A stretch of 64,000 nucleotides of DNA from Dendrocalamus latiflorus (GCA_017311315.1 CM029609.1:39678744-39742743); one strand, 5' to 3'. Counted from the stretch's first letter, positions 32,873-44,205 are shown. The notes: generated by a model from the sequence alone, not told the origin. A program made the numbers and translations.

Positions 32873-34003
32873 GAGCATGCTAATGGGCTTCCACGTTGTA
32901 ATCCCATTAGAACCCTAATCCCATATGGATCAATATCCCTTTTGGCCTATAAAACCGAATTGTTTATGATTGCCTCTTGGGCACATCACTAACACTATTT
33001 ACATACCAAAACTCCATACCAATAAACCGTCAGTGTTTTGAGTTCTAGCTATCTACAACACATTTATCTAGTAAACTAAGAACGGTTTCGGTTTTTCCTG
33101 GATGTAAACCGTCTTTTATCCTTTTCTTCAATGACTTATTTTTCACTGTTCTATTAGTGACATCCTCGATCAACAGCCAATGTATTTACAAGAATTAACT
33201 TCTCCAACACAATATAGAGGCATTAGCTAGGTGCTGACTGCTGGCAGCATCATTATATCCATAAGAGAATTGAGCACGTGTAGAGTATCAGAGATACAGG
33301 ACTAAACCAAAACCTGTGAGGATTTAAGCAACTAACTAGTTCTTTGGACTTTAGTCTTTGATCGGCAAAAACGTGGGAAACGGATTATGATTTTCCAGTT
33401 AATTTTGATTTTGAGAACTTAGCACAGCAATATTCCTCGACTAGCTGTTTGCTATTTAATGCAGCAAAATTGGATTTATTTTTCCTGATACGAACTCAGA
33501 TCATAGACTAACTAGTAAACAAAGAAAATAACCAAACACATTGCAATTACCAACAGAAAATTTGAGGCCCTCACTTGTCAAGGATGATCAATGTGGTGTT
33601 CTCGGGGTCCTTAAACCTCTGCGCGAGCTTCTTCAAGAATCCGTTCTTGTCCTCCCCGTCGTACGGCATGGCCACCGCCTTCTTCTTGGCCTCCCCGAGG
33701 TCCGGCGAACCGACCTCCCGGGCGTCCATGAGCAGCCTGATGTCGACGAGCTGCGCGTCGGGCTCCTCGAGCAGCCTCCGGTACGCGGCGCTCGCGGACA
33801 CGACGCCATAGAGCTTGGAGGAGCCGCCGAGCACCTGCGAGATGACCAGAGGCAGGGCGACCGCGGCAACGCCAGCGGCGGCGACGAGCGGGTTCCGCGT
33901 GACGAAGTCCACGAGCCCGTAGATGCCGAGGTCCGGGAGGGCGAGCTCGAACCCGCTGCCCCCGCCCCCGCCGGAGTCGGCTGAGAGCCGCAGCGTATCC
34001 TGG

Positions 34004-35453
34004 TATATAGAATCACTATTCGATTCATAGAATATATGTGTATGTTGGTTGTAGGCTTGTAGCACATTTGCTCTGGTGGCCACCGATGAAAGTAACCTGT
34101 AAATATGCCCAAGCCAAGTTCGATGTAAGTTGTCAGAAAATCAAATCAACATTTCATCTTCTAAACATTGCATTGTCTTTGCACGAATCTTGGAGCACCT
34201 CGAAGGACTAAGGCTTGTCTATAATGTTGTGACTTTTGATTAATTACAAGAGATTAAGTGAGTTAGGGACACTCACGTTGAGAAGTTTTTCTATTCAAAA
34301 TCACTCCTGAAGCGACTCTTACAAACCATCTTAAAAAGTCGCTCCATTCAAAAGGTAACTTTTAAAAGCCAGAAGTTGTTTAGAGGAAGACATAAGTACG
34401 TGTAGATGCATGTTTGCAGTGATTTTGCATTTTTTCCCACGTTTTAGAGAAGCATTTTATAACTTTTTGACGGACGGTTGATAATATTGAGACACCAACG
34501 AGCTTCTGCTTCTTTTTAATTTTGTTTTTCTTTGCTTTTTAGGGCTTTTTTCTTTTATTTTTCTGTTTATTTCTTTGCATTGTTTATGGTGATATAATTT
34601 TTTTACTTCTTAATTTTAATTATGTAAAAATACTAACAATAACTATACTATATTTTTAACCGTTATAGTAAAAAAAAAGACAAAGGGCTATTGCTGGCGG
34701 ACGCGCATCCTCTGCTGTAAATGGCAGAGGCGCCATCGCTTGCACCCAGGCCGTCGGAACTCAATCGTGGTATATTGGGAGACTTCGACTTCTCATCTGT
34801 TGTGATATAGGCCATCCGATTTCAATCCAACGGTCCTCTGTGCCTGCCTTGCCTTGGTAAAGGCGGAGGATGCGCGTCCATGGCTGGCTAGTCGAGTTCG
34901 AGGGCCTCAAAACCAAAGCAGCAGTCGACGACGCGCACCAAAGCACGAATCGCGATGCTTCCTCTCAACGGCGAGAGATTCGGCCGAAATCACGTGAAAT
35001 CTTCTCTCCGATAGCTGGTGGTTAGAGGTTCCGTAATCTCGAATGACTCCATGATTTGAAAGCATCTTGGCAGTGTTCGCTGTCACAGATTTTTTTTTTT
35101 TTTTTTGCGTGCAACATAATAAACGAAGTAGCATCCCACAGAGTATGCCATTGGCCCATTGCTGCCGCGCTCGATATCCACGTGGTTTTGACTCGTGAGA
35201 TCAACTGGCATCGCTGTTCCGTACAGCCTAGAAGCACTCACGCGTGGCACGTCGCCTCTTTACGTGGAGCTGCATGCATGTCGCCACGTAGCCGCCATCG
35301 CCATGGCCGCCCGCTTCAGCCTACACATGTCGCCCTCTTCTTCTACACGAGTAACACTTCCCCCCTCCTCGCTCCAGATCGCCGTCTCCGCCTCCCACCT
35401 CCCCCTCCATTAATCGATCGCGGGAAAGCTAGCTAGCTAGCTAGGTTGCAGCC
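34004..35453. other. Intergenic DNA between TROL remnant and membrane protein gene
   Basis: AT-rich without coding signal up to about 34680. 34690-34890 is bounded by inverted GGACGCGCATCCTC segments (see separate entry). A run of about 17 T lies at 35089-35105. 35200-35453 is GC-richer and contains the promoter and 5' UTR of the gene at 35454. I saw no clear TATA box. Confidence 0.5.
34690..34890. repeat. Small inverted-repeat element, possibly a MITE
   Basis: The left end GCTGGCGGACGCGCATCCTC and right end GAGGATGCGCGTCCATGGC are inverted copies sharing GGACGCGCATCCTC. A possible 5-bp direct repeat GGCTA flanks them. Class is unknown. Confidence 0.45.
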
Positions 35454-36693
35454 ATGGTGAAGCTGGCCACGGCGCGCGAGTGCCGCGCGTACGGCCTCGG
35501 CTCCGGCTTACGCGCCGCCGCGCGCGACCGGCGGTGGGAGTACATCAACGCCGGGGTGTACGTCTTCGCCGCCGTCCTCCTCGTCGGCGGGTTCCTCGGG
35601 CAGCTCTTGCCGTGGGCCGCGTCCAAGAAGTCCGGCCTCGCGGTGGCCGCCCTCGGTCTCGCCGGCATGCTGGCCGTCAACGCGCACGACCTCCTGGCGC
35701 ACGTCGCCGGCGTCGACTACCGCCTCGGGCTGGCCGGGCTTGACAGCCAGTTCGCGCTCGTCGAGCTCGCTGCCCCCACCGTGCAGATCGTCGGCACCGT
35801 GCTCACCTTCGTCGCGTTAATCTTCTTCGAGATTCAGGTCTGGGTTAATTATTCACTTAATTATGAGTGTTAATAATTAGGCAGGCACGAATGATTGGTG
35901 GTGTTCATCCATCAAAATTACATGCAGCTGATCGTATTGATTGTCACAACTATCTTATGAGAGTTTGGTTTACTACAGCTAGTGTTACTTAACTGATCAA
36001 GGTTAGTGCTACATGCTTTATTTGACCTCAACTCAATCGAATAAAATTCACAGATGGAGAGAGGTTACCGGCACAATCTAGAGAAGCACGGCCTGAACCT
36101 ACTTATCGCTGGGCCAGCGCTCTGGTGCCTCGGATCAATACACAACATCTGCCAGACCTACGAGCGAGCCAACGGGCGCGTCCAAATCCTTCAGAAGAGC
36201 GTCCAGGTCCCGCTGCTGCTCGGAAGCACGCTCTTCTTCATCGCCGGCGTCGTCAACCGCCACGACATCCACAGCCGCTCCACTCTCAGCTTCACGCTAC
36301 TGGTGAGTGGTGACCTCTGAATGAATCACCCTTCACTTACCTAGCATCAAACGCACATGAGCCGTATAAGCTGTGGATGACAGCGCTCTGCTCTGGATGC
36401 AGGGGAGGATATGGGTCTGGCTCTGCCTGTTTGGGAGCCTACTGTTCTTCACCGGAGGGCTGCTGAACCTCCTCAAGGTGTTCAAGATGCAGCAGATGGA
36501 CGGCCAGGGTCTGGAGAAGCTGCGCGGCGGCGCGCAGGAGCGGCTGAGCCGGGAGCGGGAGGGCAAGGTGCCCCTCATCCTGGAGGAGGGACGGAGGGGG
36601 AAGCAGGCCGGCCCGGCAGCAGCGGCGGCTGGGCAGGTCCCACCGCCGCCGTCGGGGTCTTACAAGGAGGCTCTTGTCAGCGGCGGCAGCTAG
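35454..36693 (+). CDS. Uncharacterised six-pass plant membrane protein
   Basis: Three exons, 35454-35837, 36054-36302 and 36403-36693, join in phase 0 with GT-AG introns to give 307 aa. Hydrophobic segments lie at about residues 31-53, 60-85, 103-127, 137-155, 178-195 and 212-234. The C-terminal tail (about 235-307) is charged and then Ala/Pro/Gly-rich, probably cytosolic, with conserved-looking EKLRGGAQERLSREREG and VPLILEE. Between segments is a conserved-looking GPALWCLGSIHN. I recognise it as a plant-wide uncharacterised type, without a known function or a family name I can give. The start is chosen because it opens the only hydrophobic frame and is preceded by GCC (GCCATGG, a good context). 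No damage is visible. Evenly spaced exons and clean splice sites argue for a functional gene. Confidence 0.85.
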
Positions 36694-36901
36694 CAAATGA
36701 ACCATGACAATGTGAATAAGAGATGTCACTTGCAGGAGTTGACATGGCATGACGTATTGGCAGTGCCATTCTGTATTTTTGTATTTGATACTTTGTCATG
36801 TAAATTACCTGGACTTAGAGTATAAATGTACCTGTGAATTGTGATCAACTTAACGATGAAATAAGCCTTCTGCCGTCATGCATATATAAGTATATATAAA
36901 C

Positions 36902-37175
36902 AGTTTTGCTATTGCACAGACGACTGAAATTTTTTTATGTTTCAGTCACCTAAAATTGCACTCTCAATGAACTAACATTGCAACCCCCTAAAAAAACAGC
37001 TGCAACTTTAGGTGATTTAGAGTGCAACTTCAGGTGAGCTGAAATTGCACTCTCAATCAACTAAAATTGTATCACCTCTCAAAAAAAATATGTGCAACTT
37101 CAGGTGATTCAAAGTGCAACTTTAGGTGACTGAAAGATGAAAAAATTTCAGTCGCCTGTGCAATAGTCTATCCCA
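36902..37175. mobile_element. MULE-type palindromic MITE (274 bp)
   Basis: Nearly the whole element is an inverted repeat: CTATTGCACAGACGACTGAAA on the left against the complement CTATTGCACAGGCGACTGAAA on the right, continuing through repeated 'tgcaacttYaggtga' words. Flanks TATATAAAC and TATACAAAC are an 8/9 match, fitting a 9-bp Mutator-type duplication. It lies about 200 bp past the stop of the membrane protein gene. A transcript would fold into a long hairpin. Confidence 0.75.
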
Positions 37176-37184
37176 TATACAAAC

Positions 37185-38156
37185 TAGGGTCTTTTATTTC
37201 CACTTCTAAAAGCTACTTTAGCTTTTTTATAGTAATTAGCTTTTAAACGGAGTACTTTTTTAAGATGGATCTATAAATTGATTAGAGTATACACTGTAAT
37301 GGCTTTATTTATATCGGTCAAAATCGTACGTGAGTTTCTAATACTCTGTACTTTGTCAAAACCGTACGTAGTTTCTACTACTCGTGCTCCTTTACGAATT
37401 GTCTAAAAGGTATAAACTACAGTTATAAGTCCAAGTAAAAAAGAACATGTCCATAAATATTCTCTCTGGTGGTAAATCTGGTAACAACTTCGTTTATATC
37501 GATCAAAATCGTATAAATTTTTGCTACTTTGTACTCTCTTATAAATACTTCACAAGTCATAAGCTACATACATAAGTTATAAGCTAAAGCAAAAAAAAAA
37601 ATGGGGCTATAAATGGTCTCTATATTATACCTTGGAGGATTCGCCTCCAGAGTCCATCCACATGAGCAATTTTGTGAATAGGCCCTCTCTTTTTTGAAAT
37701 CATGAGCGGTCCTTGGTTTTTGTAGAAAGACCCTAGCACATCAGGTTTTTTTTTTTGCAAAAACCTCTTTGCTGTTTTGAAAATACGTATGGGTCTTCAA
37801 TTTTTCCATGGAGGCCTTTCTTTTACTGGATAAAATCGCAAGTGGGTCCTCGGTTTTTTACAGAAAGAGCCCTGCCACGTCAGTTTTTTTTTTGCAAAAA
37901 ACCCTCTGCTTATGTATGGATCCTCGGTTTTTCCATGGAGGCCCTCCTTTTGCTGGATAAAACCCCGCGGTTTTCCTGAAATTATGCATGTGTCCTTGGT
38001 TTTATGCGGAAAAACCCTTCGCTTTCTCCGAAAATACGTATGGGTCCTTAATTTTTCAGGGAAGCCCCTCTTACAAATTGTCGGCTCTTTTATTTCGGTC
38101 TACATGATAGCTAGCGCGGCGTGGCACCGCGCTTCTGCTGCTAGGATTCTTTACTC
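37185..38156. other. Degenerate repeat-rich DNA, no gene
   Basis: 37300-37600 contains two diverged copies of a segment with 'tttatatcgRtcaaaatcgta'. 37690-38090 contains about three diverged copies of a roughly 130-bp unit with 'gggtccttggtttttccatggaggccc' words. These look like old non-autonomous transposon remains. I see no coding sequence. Confidence 0.45.
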
Positions 38157-38507
38157 TGGTGGTAAATCTTGTTCTAGCCAAATCTGCTTGAGTAGTCTAC
38201 CCATCTACACCATGTGTTTTCAACATTTCATGTTTACCACCTTTATGAAGGGGGTGCATCACAAGATGGACACAATTCGATTTGGGTTCTTTCGGAGGGG
38301 TGAAAGTGACAAATTTAAATACCACATGGTGGAATGGGATAATGTTTGCAGGCCAAAGGAATATGGATGACTAGAAATTCTGAATTTTTTTTTTGCGAAT
38401 TGAAATTCTGAATACTTGAATATGAACATTTGCCTACTCAAAAAGTGGATTTGCCAAGGGGCTCTCAATTTTGGCCAGGTATACAAAAGGTGAAGCATTG
38501 GTTTAAA
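38157..38507 (+). pseudogene. LINE (L1-type) pol fragment, left half
   Basis: The translation matches the C-terminal part of plant L1-type reverse transcriptase ORFs: LSSLPIYTMCF, YHMVEWDNVCRPKEYG, then in shifted frames ILNT.IMNICLLKKWI and FWPGIQKVKHWFK. The sequence stops at the HWFK codons (38498-38507), and the continuation of the same LINE is found at 46203. The LINE is therefore interrupted by the intervening 7.7 kb. It has several frameshifts. Confidence 0.8.
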
Positions 38508-38879
38508 AATAAACCACCAGTTCAAATTATTCTACATCCACCCAACAATTACCTGCTCCACAGTCATGACCTTAACTACGTCCACACCACAATATGCACC
38601 CAGAAATACACCATCATAAAAACGTGCGCACCAGATTAACTCTCCTCCATTCTCTCTCCTTACTCAACCATATCCGACGGTCATCCTTCAATGGATCTGC
38701 AGTACCCTCCCGTGTCCCGCTCTCTGCAGTCCTCCGATAGCCACTTCCGCTCCCCACCCCTCCCGCACCCTCTCCCCCACCGAATCCCCTCCCCACCGAA
38801 ACCCCTCCCACGTTCTCCGCGCCGTCACCAAATCCTCTCCTCCGTTCTCCGCGCAGCTATCCTCCCCACCGAGTCCTCC

Positions 38880-39475
38880 TCCCCCGCTCCTCCGTTCCAC
38901 CGCCGCCTCCTCGCTCGTCCGCGCTGTCGCCGCCTCTTCGCTCGTCCGCGCTGCCGCCGCCACCTCCCCCCACCTTGCGCTGCCGCCGCCTCCTCCCCCG
39001 CGCCTCCACTCCCGCCGCTCCCCCATCTCCGCCTCTCCCCCGCGCCTCCACTCCCGCCGCTCCCCCTGTCCTCCACCGCGCCGCCACTCCCTCCGCTCCC
39101 CCCCATCCTCCACCGCGCCGCCGCTCCCCCATCTCCACCTCTCCCCCGCGCCTCCACTCCCTCCGCTCCCCCCGTCCTCCCCCGCGCCGCCGCTCCCCTC
39201 ACCTCCTCCTCCCCACTCCGCACCGCCGCCGCTCCTCCTCCCCACCCCGCGCCGCCGCCGCCGCCTCCTCTCCCCACTCCTTTGCTCCGCTGCCTCCTCC
39301 CCTCCCTCCCACCCCGCGGCACCGCCTCCTCTCCTCCCCCCACCCCTCCACTCCGCCGCCGCCTCCTCCCCTCCCTCCCACCCCGCGGCGCCGCTTCCTC
39401 CTCCTCCCCCACTCCTCCGCTCCGCCGCCTCCTCCCCCGCTCCTCCACTCCGGCACCGCCTCCTCCTCCTCTGTT
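38880..39475. repeat. C-rich low-complexity tract (CCTCC/CCGCC)
   Basis: The tract is made of CCGCC, CTCCCC and CTCCTCC words without a fixed period. It opens frames of up to 328 codons on both strands that encode only Pro/Ser/Arg or Gly/Arg/Glu runs and have no family resemblance. It may derive from an expanded 5' UTR or N-terminal coding region of a captured gene, since an exon-like ATG follows at 39589. Confidence 0.7.
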
Positions 39476-39588
39476 CGGAGGTGCCCGACACGGTTCAGCG
39501 GTTGTTCGTGGGCTGCGGGATCCGGGGAGCAGGAGCGTTGTGGCGACACGTAGTCGCGGCGCGAGGGTGATTGGGTGGTGCGACAGAG

Positions 39589-39692
39589 ATGAGGAGGTGC
39601 GCCCCGGTGATATGGGCGGCGGCCGCCGCGATGGTGTGGATGCTCGCCGCGGTGGCGGCAGCGGAATCCGATGCTGATGATCTCGAGCGCGC
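39589..39692 (+). pseudogene. Exon-like fragment coding a signal peptide, source gene unknown
   Basis: An ATG opens about 34 codons (MRRCAPVIWAAAAAMVWMLA, then VAAAESDADDLERA) resembling a signal peptide with an Ala-rich hydrophobic core. It ends at a good donor GTAAGTG at 39693. A possible following exon (VFPPDEVAHLVPADVV) lies after CTTGCAG near 41335, but the link is unproven. I do not recognise the parent protein. Confidence 0.4.
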
Positions 39693-41171
39693 GTAAGTGT
39701 GAAATTTTATCCAAGTGATGTCTCATGTTTGCTGTGCGCTTGTGTAGACCTTGGTAGGGGCGACCAAGAATGAGATGAAGAACTAGCGCCGCTTCTTCTC
39801 ATCCAGTCCCCCCCCGCGCAGGCCCTCCCCTCGCGCCGCCGCCTCCTGCCATCTCCCGGTGAGCCGTTTCTTTCCGCTTCCCCCCTTCTCTCCCTACGCG
39901 CGTGTGCGATCTCTTTTCTTTGCCTGATACTCGTCCGGAAGCTTGGCCAAATCCTCTATTTGCGGCGGCTAGCTTGCCGTGACGCGCGGGGTCCTCGCCG
40001 TCGGAACCGCACTTTGCCGCTCTCCACCTCCTGTGGCTGGAGCGCTTCAAGTCGGGCAGTCAGGCATTTGTGGATGCGTTGGTTAATATTAGAAAGATTG
40101 AAGTAGTCTGACGTTGTCGAATCTAAGCTACATGCCTTTGTTCTGCGATTCATTCACTTAAATATTGGAAGAATATGTCTCCCTTGATACTCCTGTTGTG
40201 TTGAATTTGTCGATTTCCTCCGTAAACTCAGATACTTTGGGACTTTTGGTATTCTATGTGAAGCTACTGTCGTGATATTGCTAAACTAATGGTACCATAT
40301 TACTTATTGCTATTCGAATGCATGTTATAATGCCTGATTTGCTCGTCTCAGTTACTTTAGTCGTACGGAATGTTTTTCCTGATTTCCTCAGTTTTAGTGA
40401 TATTACGCATTCGTTTTTTGGTAAGCTCCCTATGCTTTCTTATTTCAATCTCGTAAGCTTGTAATGTGCCATGTCCTGCAAACTGAGATTAGTTTTTTGA
40501 GAATTGATTCATGGTGGGAGTTAGACCCTTAGCTTAAACTTTGGATTCTTGCTGAAAACCAAAAATCTGAGTTATGTTTGAGCCAAACTGATAATCTTAA
40601 ATCTTAATCCATCCTTATATAGAGAATCTGAAGTGAACTCATGACTTTGGGAAATGACAGCTTATAAATTTGCAGTAGCTGTAAGCTTTGTTTGATCAAA
40701 TAAATCAGCTTATTGTGGCCTGAAGCAATATATGCTCAATAGCACTACTGGTTGTATACTAGCATAAGCCGGTTAAGCCATATAATATAGACCCTCGATG
40801 ATAACATAACAACATGACACATTCCTTTTTTGTTGGGTTAAACTCTCATTATTCTATAGTTGTTAAATGAATAGTTGATCTCCTGAAGGAGATATTTGGA
40901 TTGTACTCAAACCACTTTGAGCAAAATGCCAGTCTAAAGTTTTTTTTAACTGGTGTTTAGTTGAATTCCTCTTGGTACGAATGTTTGGTACCTTTGGGAC
41001 AGGCAATCCAATTGCTCCACTAATTACATTGTTGACTTAATATTGCATCATTAGCTATTGCCTCATCTTCTGTAATTACAATTTACAACATGCTAATACT
41101 TGGTGATCTACAATTAGGTTGTTGAAGTGCCGTATTTTCACATGGATTCAACAGCGTAAAATTTCCAACCC

Positions 41172-41273
41172 CGGACATTTTCCATCAAGCTGTGGCCACC
41201 GAGTGAAAGCACTCGTCTGATGCTTGTAGAGAGGATGACCAAGAACCTGTCCACTGAGTCAATCTTTTCTTGA
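41172..41273 (+). pseudogene. RanGAP WPP-domain fragment
   Basis: About 33 codons ending at TGA 41271-41273 read FSIKLWPPSESTRLML and VERMTKNLSTESIFS. The Trp-Pro-Pro motif and surrounding block are those of the plant RanGAP WPP domain, which targets RanGAP to the nuclear envelope. Only the first part of the domain is present, with no start codon in frame. It is a captured fragment. Confidence 0.7.
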
Positions 41274-41604
41274 TGCCGCCGTCTTCGGCTCTTGATTTTC
41301 TTGGTGCCTGACTTGTGCTTGCTTGTGCTTGCAGAGTGTTTCCTCCAGATGAAGTCGCCCACCTCGTGCCGGCCGACGTAGTATCCTAGCCCAAATTCTG
41401 ATCAATTTTATCTACTCTAGATGATGTTGAGAGTTGTTCTTCGTTTCTGGTGTTACAAGTCCACACACCGGCGGAGGCCGGCCTGTGATTCGGTTGTTCC
41501 TTAACCTGTAAGGTGTCCGTACTGCAATTTGCGGTTTCAGACAGTTCTTTCACACCTTTCATGTCGTGCAATTTTCATTGTCTTCTGCATGATAAATTGA
41601 TCAG

Positions 41605-41672
41605 GCTATCGTGCTTTGCCAAGTGGAGAAATCAAAGGAAGATATGCTAAACCAGTTGTACATCTCAATAAG
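41605..41672 (+). pseudogene. DRP2-type dynamin GED exon
   Basis: A 68-bp exon with acceptor ATCAG before 41605 and donor AG|GTTGGA after 41672 codes AIVLCQVEKSKEDMLNQLY. This is the GTPase effector domain segment of DRP2-class dynamin-related proteins, which act in clathrin vesicle scission. Both splice sites survive. It is an isolated exon in the captured series. Confidence 0.65.
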
Positions 41673-42110
41673 GTTGGATGCATATTCTCTGTTTGTACTG
41701 AAATAAATTAGGTACTCTGGTTCTATTTCCAATTTTTCATTGCATGACTTTTCTCCTCTTTCTTTTACTCCATTGGCTGAAAATTATAATATACCACCCA
41801 TATGGAAGAACTGCAATGAACGGAATATTTTTATGGGTGAGAATAGGGAGTTACTTGCAGTTAATGGTCCTTACCCATGGGGAGGTCTATTTTGAATAGG
41901 TTCATTATATTTTATTTTCCTTTTACTTAGTTGCTTCATATGTCACTTTTTATGAGATGAGGTAACAGACAGAAGTCATGTCTATATTTGAAATGTTCCA
42001 TTTTTTTACAACGTGGTATGCACTGATTAAATTGCTTCTCACACTTTTGGCTTTGATCTCTTTGCACAGACTCTCTTAGAAGTTGCTTTAATCGTACGTA
42101 CTCTCTTAGA

Positions 42111-42407
42111 TGTCGGATTGGGTCGTGTACATGATCGCGCTGATCCCTTTCGCTATATACGTATTTATAGTGCTGAAAGCTAATGACAATGGTGAAGGTA
42201 GGATGCATGGTTTGCAACTTTGATTTCAGTAGATAATGATTATGTACTGTCAGTTGTGTATGCTCTTCTCCAAAATTGGTTGGTTTATTGACTGTATTAT
42301 GTCATTGTTTACAGGGGGCACTTTTGCGTTGTATTCATTGATTTGTAGGTATGCAAAAGTTAGTCCGCTTCCGAATCAACAGCGTGTGGATGGAGATATT
42401 ATGGAAC
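42111..42407 (+). pseudogene. HAK/KUP potassium transporter fragment, two exons
   Basis: The first exon (to 42197) codes LIPFAIYVFIVLKANDNGE and ends at donor GTAGG. The second exon (42315 to about 42407, after TTTACAG) codes GGTFALYSLICRYAKVSPLP and NQQ. Splicing restores the invariant ANDNGEGGTFALYSL block of HAK/KUP K+ transporters in phase. In the full protein this is a loop and membrane-helix region near the N-terminus. The captured piece keeps its intron, showing capture of genomic DNA rather than cDNA. Confidence 0.85.
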
Positions 42408-42939
42408 GTTGTGACTGTCTACTATTGGTGATTCTTTTCAGGTTGATCAGTTGTCAGCAAACTTCATGGCTTAAGAAGCTGATAGTTTAAGAGCAACCTA
42501 CATCCGTAGGTTAACTGCTGTACTTATCCCGCATTCTGGAGATTAGCTTTATCTGTCTTCAGTGGAAAATTTGCAAAGGTATGAACAGGCAAAATCATAT
42601 TAGAAGCATAAAATGTAATGATTCACCTTGAGTAGATTGATGTAAGCAAATGGCTTTTTACGTCTGTGTGCTATATTTGTTAGGCCTTGCTGCAAAGCAT
42701 ATTGTTGTGCTGAAACTTATGAACCCTTCCATCACCCTATTTGTAGTTTGTACAATACTAAACTGAAATTGAAAGTTTATAAATGAGTTATATAAATTGT
42801 TCTGATAATTTCAATACGAAATCTGATCCCTGCTTCAAATCATCACATGAAAGCTGAGAAGAGCCATTTTATACCGATTTATGTGTAAAATAGAAATATT
42901 TACATGGATTTGTTAACCATATCAATTTATTTTCTACAG

Positions 42940-43613
42940 GTAACTGCTGGAAATGCACTTTCTGATTTTGACTTAAGTGCAAAACCAGGTGCAAATAAGG
43001 CTGATGATAAAGGTGGAGAGGTAAAGTACACAAACCATACTCTTGATGATGTTGGTAGTATGGTTCGTGCTACTATATCTGCTTTCGACAACAAGGTACT
43101 GTTACTACATGTTTTGCAATTTTAACCGTTAACCATGATCCTTAGCAGTTAACGTCTGGTTGCATTTGTAACTATAATTAAACATGCTTTGACACCAACA
43201 GGTTCAGAATACTTTCTGTGATTTTGAGGAATGCAACATTCTTCATCCATACATGGGTGGCACTATAAAAGAAATAGCTAAGGCCTGTCAGACTCTTGAA
43301 GGGAAGGATTCATCTCCAACTGCTGGTTTAGTTGGTGCCATTGTCTAAAAACTGCATATACACAGAAATTTGTATGTATCCTGAATGTGTTTAACAATTA
43401 TGCCAGTTAAAATGTTGCGCGCCCTTCATTTTGAAATGACAAAGCTTTACATTCTACGACTTTGCTCATGGTTGCGGGCAACAACTAAGGAGGTTTCAAA
43501 ATACGAGACTTGGGTTACTTTATCCACCCTTGAGAGAAACAAGTCACGGTATGCAATTTCATGCATGCCCTTGCAGTTTCGTGATATCACAAATTTCAGC
43601 AATGGACCGGATT
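42940..43613 (+). pseudogene. SEC5 exocyst subunit fragment, three exons
   Basis: Exons 42940-43095 (YTNHTLDDVGSMVRATISAF), 43202 to about 43340 (CNILHPYMGGTIKEIAKAC, LEGKDSSPT) and 43407-43613 (VKMLRALHFEMTKLYILRLC, ETWVTLSTLERNKS) match consecutive parts of the plant exocyst component SEC5, a vesicle-tethering protein. Acceptors (CTACAG, CAACAG, TGCCAG) and the first donor survive. The second exon has no clear donor and reads into a stop. In the third an extra T near 43600 shifts the frame. Neither end of SEC5 is present. Confidence 0.85.
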
Positions 43614-43955
43614 GAATCGTAAGGCTGCTTTATTTCTGTTTAACATTATACTTCTTTATCATTGTATTCGGTTTCTTATGCTGCATTATTTCCAAGCCCT
43701 GTGAACTTCTTTTTTTTGCTGCATTTTCCTGCGTATTTGGTCTTTTTTAGTAATGTTTGCATTTGATGGTTAATTTTCTTATTAATATGTACTGCCTTGC
43801 AAATATGTGCCTTTGTTTTGGTATTTATCTACTTAGTTGTGTCTCGGTACATGTAAAACAAAATGTGCTGCTAAGTACAATTAGTTGCAGAGAAGAAGCT
43901 TTTTTGGTTCTTGTGTGCTGAGGTATCTCATCACCTTGCTATTTTGCCTGTGCAG

Positions 43956-44205
43956 TTGCTGATTCGGATGTTGCCTAGCTACTACCAACATGTTAGTCGA
44001 TATGAGGACTCTCTAATCACTAGGTTCTATGGTGTGCACTGTGTAAAGCCTCTTAATGGACAGAAGGTGTGTGATACTTGCAACAACCTTGCTGCAAAAA
44101 ATGTTCACAATGTTAATTATTCATTACAAATTGACAACTTCTCACAATGTTAATGATTCATGACAAGTTGACAACTTCCTTCTCCAGGTCCGCTTTATTG
44201 TCACA
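43956..44205 (+). pseudogene. PIP5K (phosphatidylinositol phosphate kinase) fragment
   Basis: Exon 43956-44066 (acceptor TGTGCAG, donor GTGTGTG) codes LLIRMLPSYYQHVSRYEDSL and ITRFYGVHCVKP, a core part of the type I PIP kinase domain. A second exon start after CTCCAG at 44190 reads VRFIV, as expected next in PIP kinases, but homology ends within about 15 bases, marking a capture breakpoint near 44205. The ATP-binding glycine loop and the catalytic MIDD-type motif are missing, so it is inactive. Confidence 0.8.

Larger units (their letters stand above)
31469..33999 (-). pseudogene. TROL: Truncated TROL / rhodanese-like domain protein 4 gene
   Basis: Four exon-like blocks read in order on the minus strand. 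33999-33575 carries FVTRNPLVAAAGVAAVALPL (membrane-type segment) and the rhodanese start (YGVVSASAAYRRLLEE to DPENTTLIILD). 32165-32085 carries NSELVTELVTANGYKAAFA. 31993-31928 carries SNLPWTAPKKGFSFDFGDLFE. 31543-31469 carries DGLPVTIGLAAATGLGLLA, the second membrane segment. The 33575/32165 junction splices in phase with GT-AG. TROL anchors ferredoxin-NADP reductase at the thylakoid membrane; as in TROL, the rhodanese cysteine position reads Asp. The transit-peptide exon is absent upstream, and the C-terminal part with the FNR-binding tail is not found. The exon 2/3 junction does not join cleanly, so some bases may be missing. LTR-like DNA starts at 31358, in the following intron. Probably a pseudogene. 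Confidence 0.75.

Noticed and set aside
37617..37640. Possible Helitron 5' end TCTCTATATTATACC
   Set aside because: It resembles a Helitron start but lies left of the LINE fragment that forms the left flank of the insertion, and it is not preceded by A.
38688..39677. Plus-strand 328-codon and minus-strand 267-codon frames
   Set aside because: Pure CCTCC/GGAGG low-complexity translation; frames are open on both strands at once.
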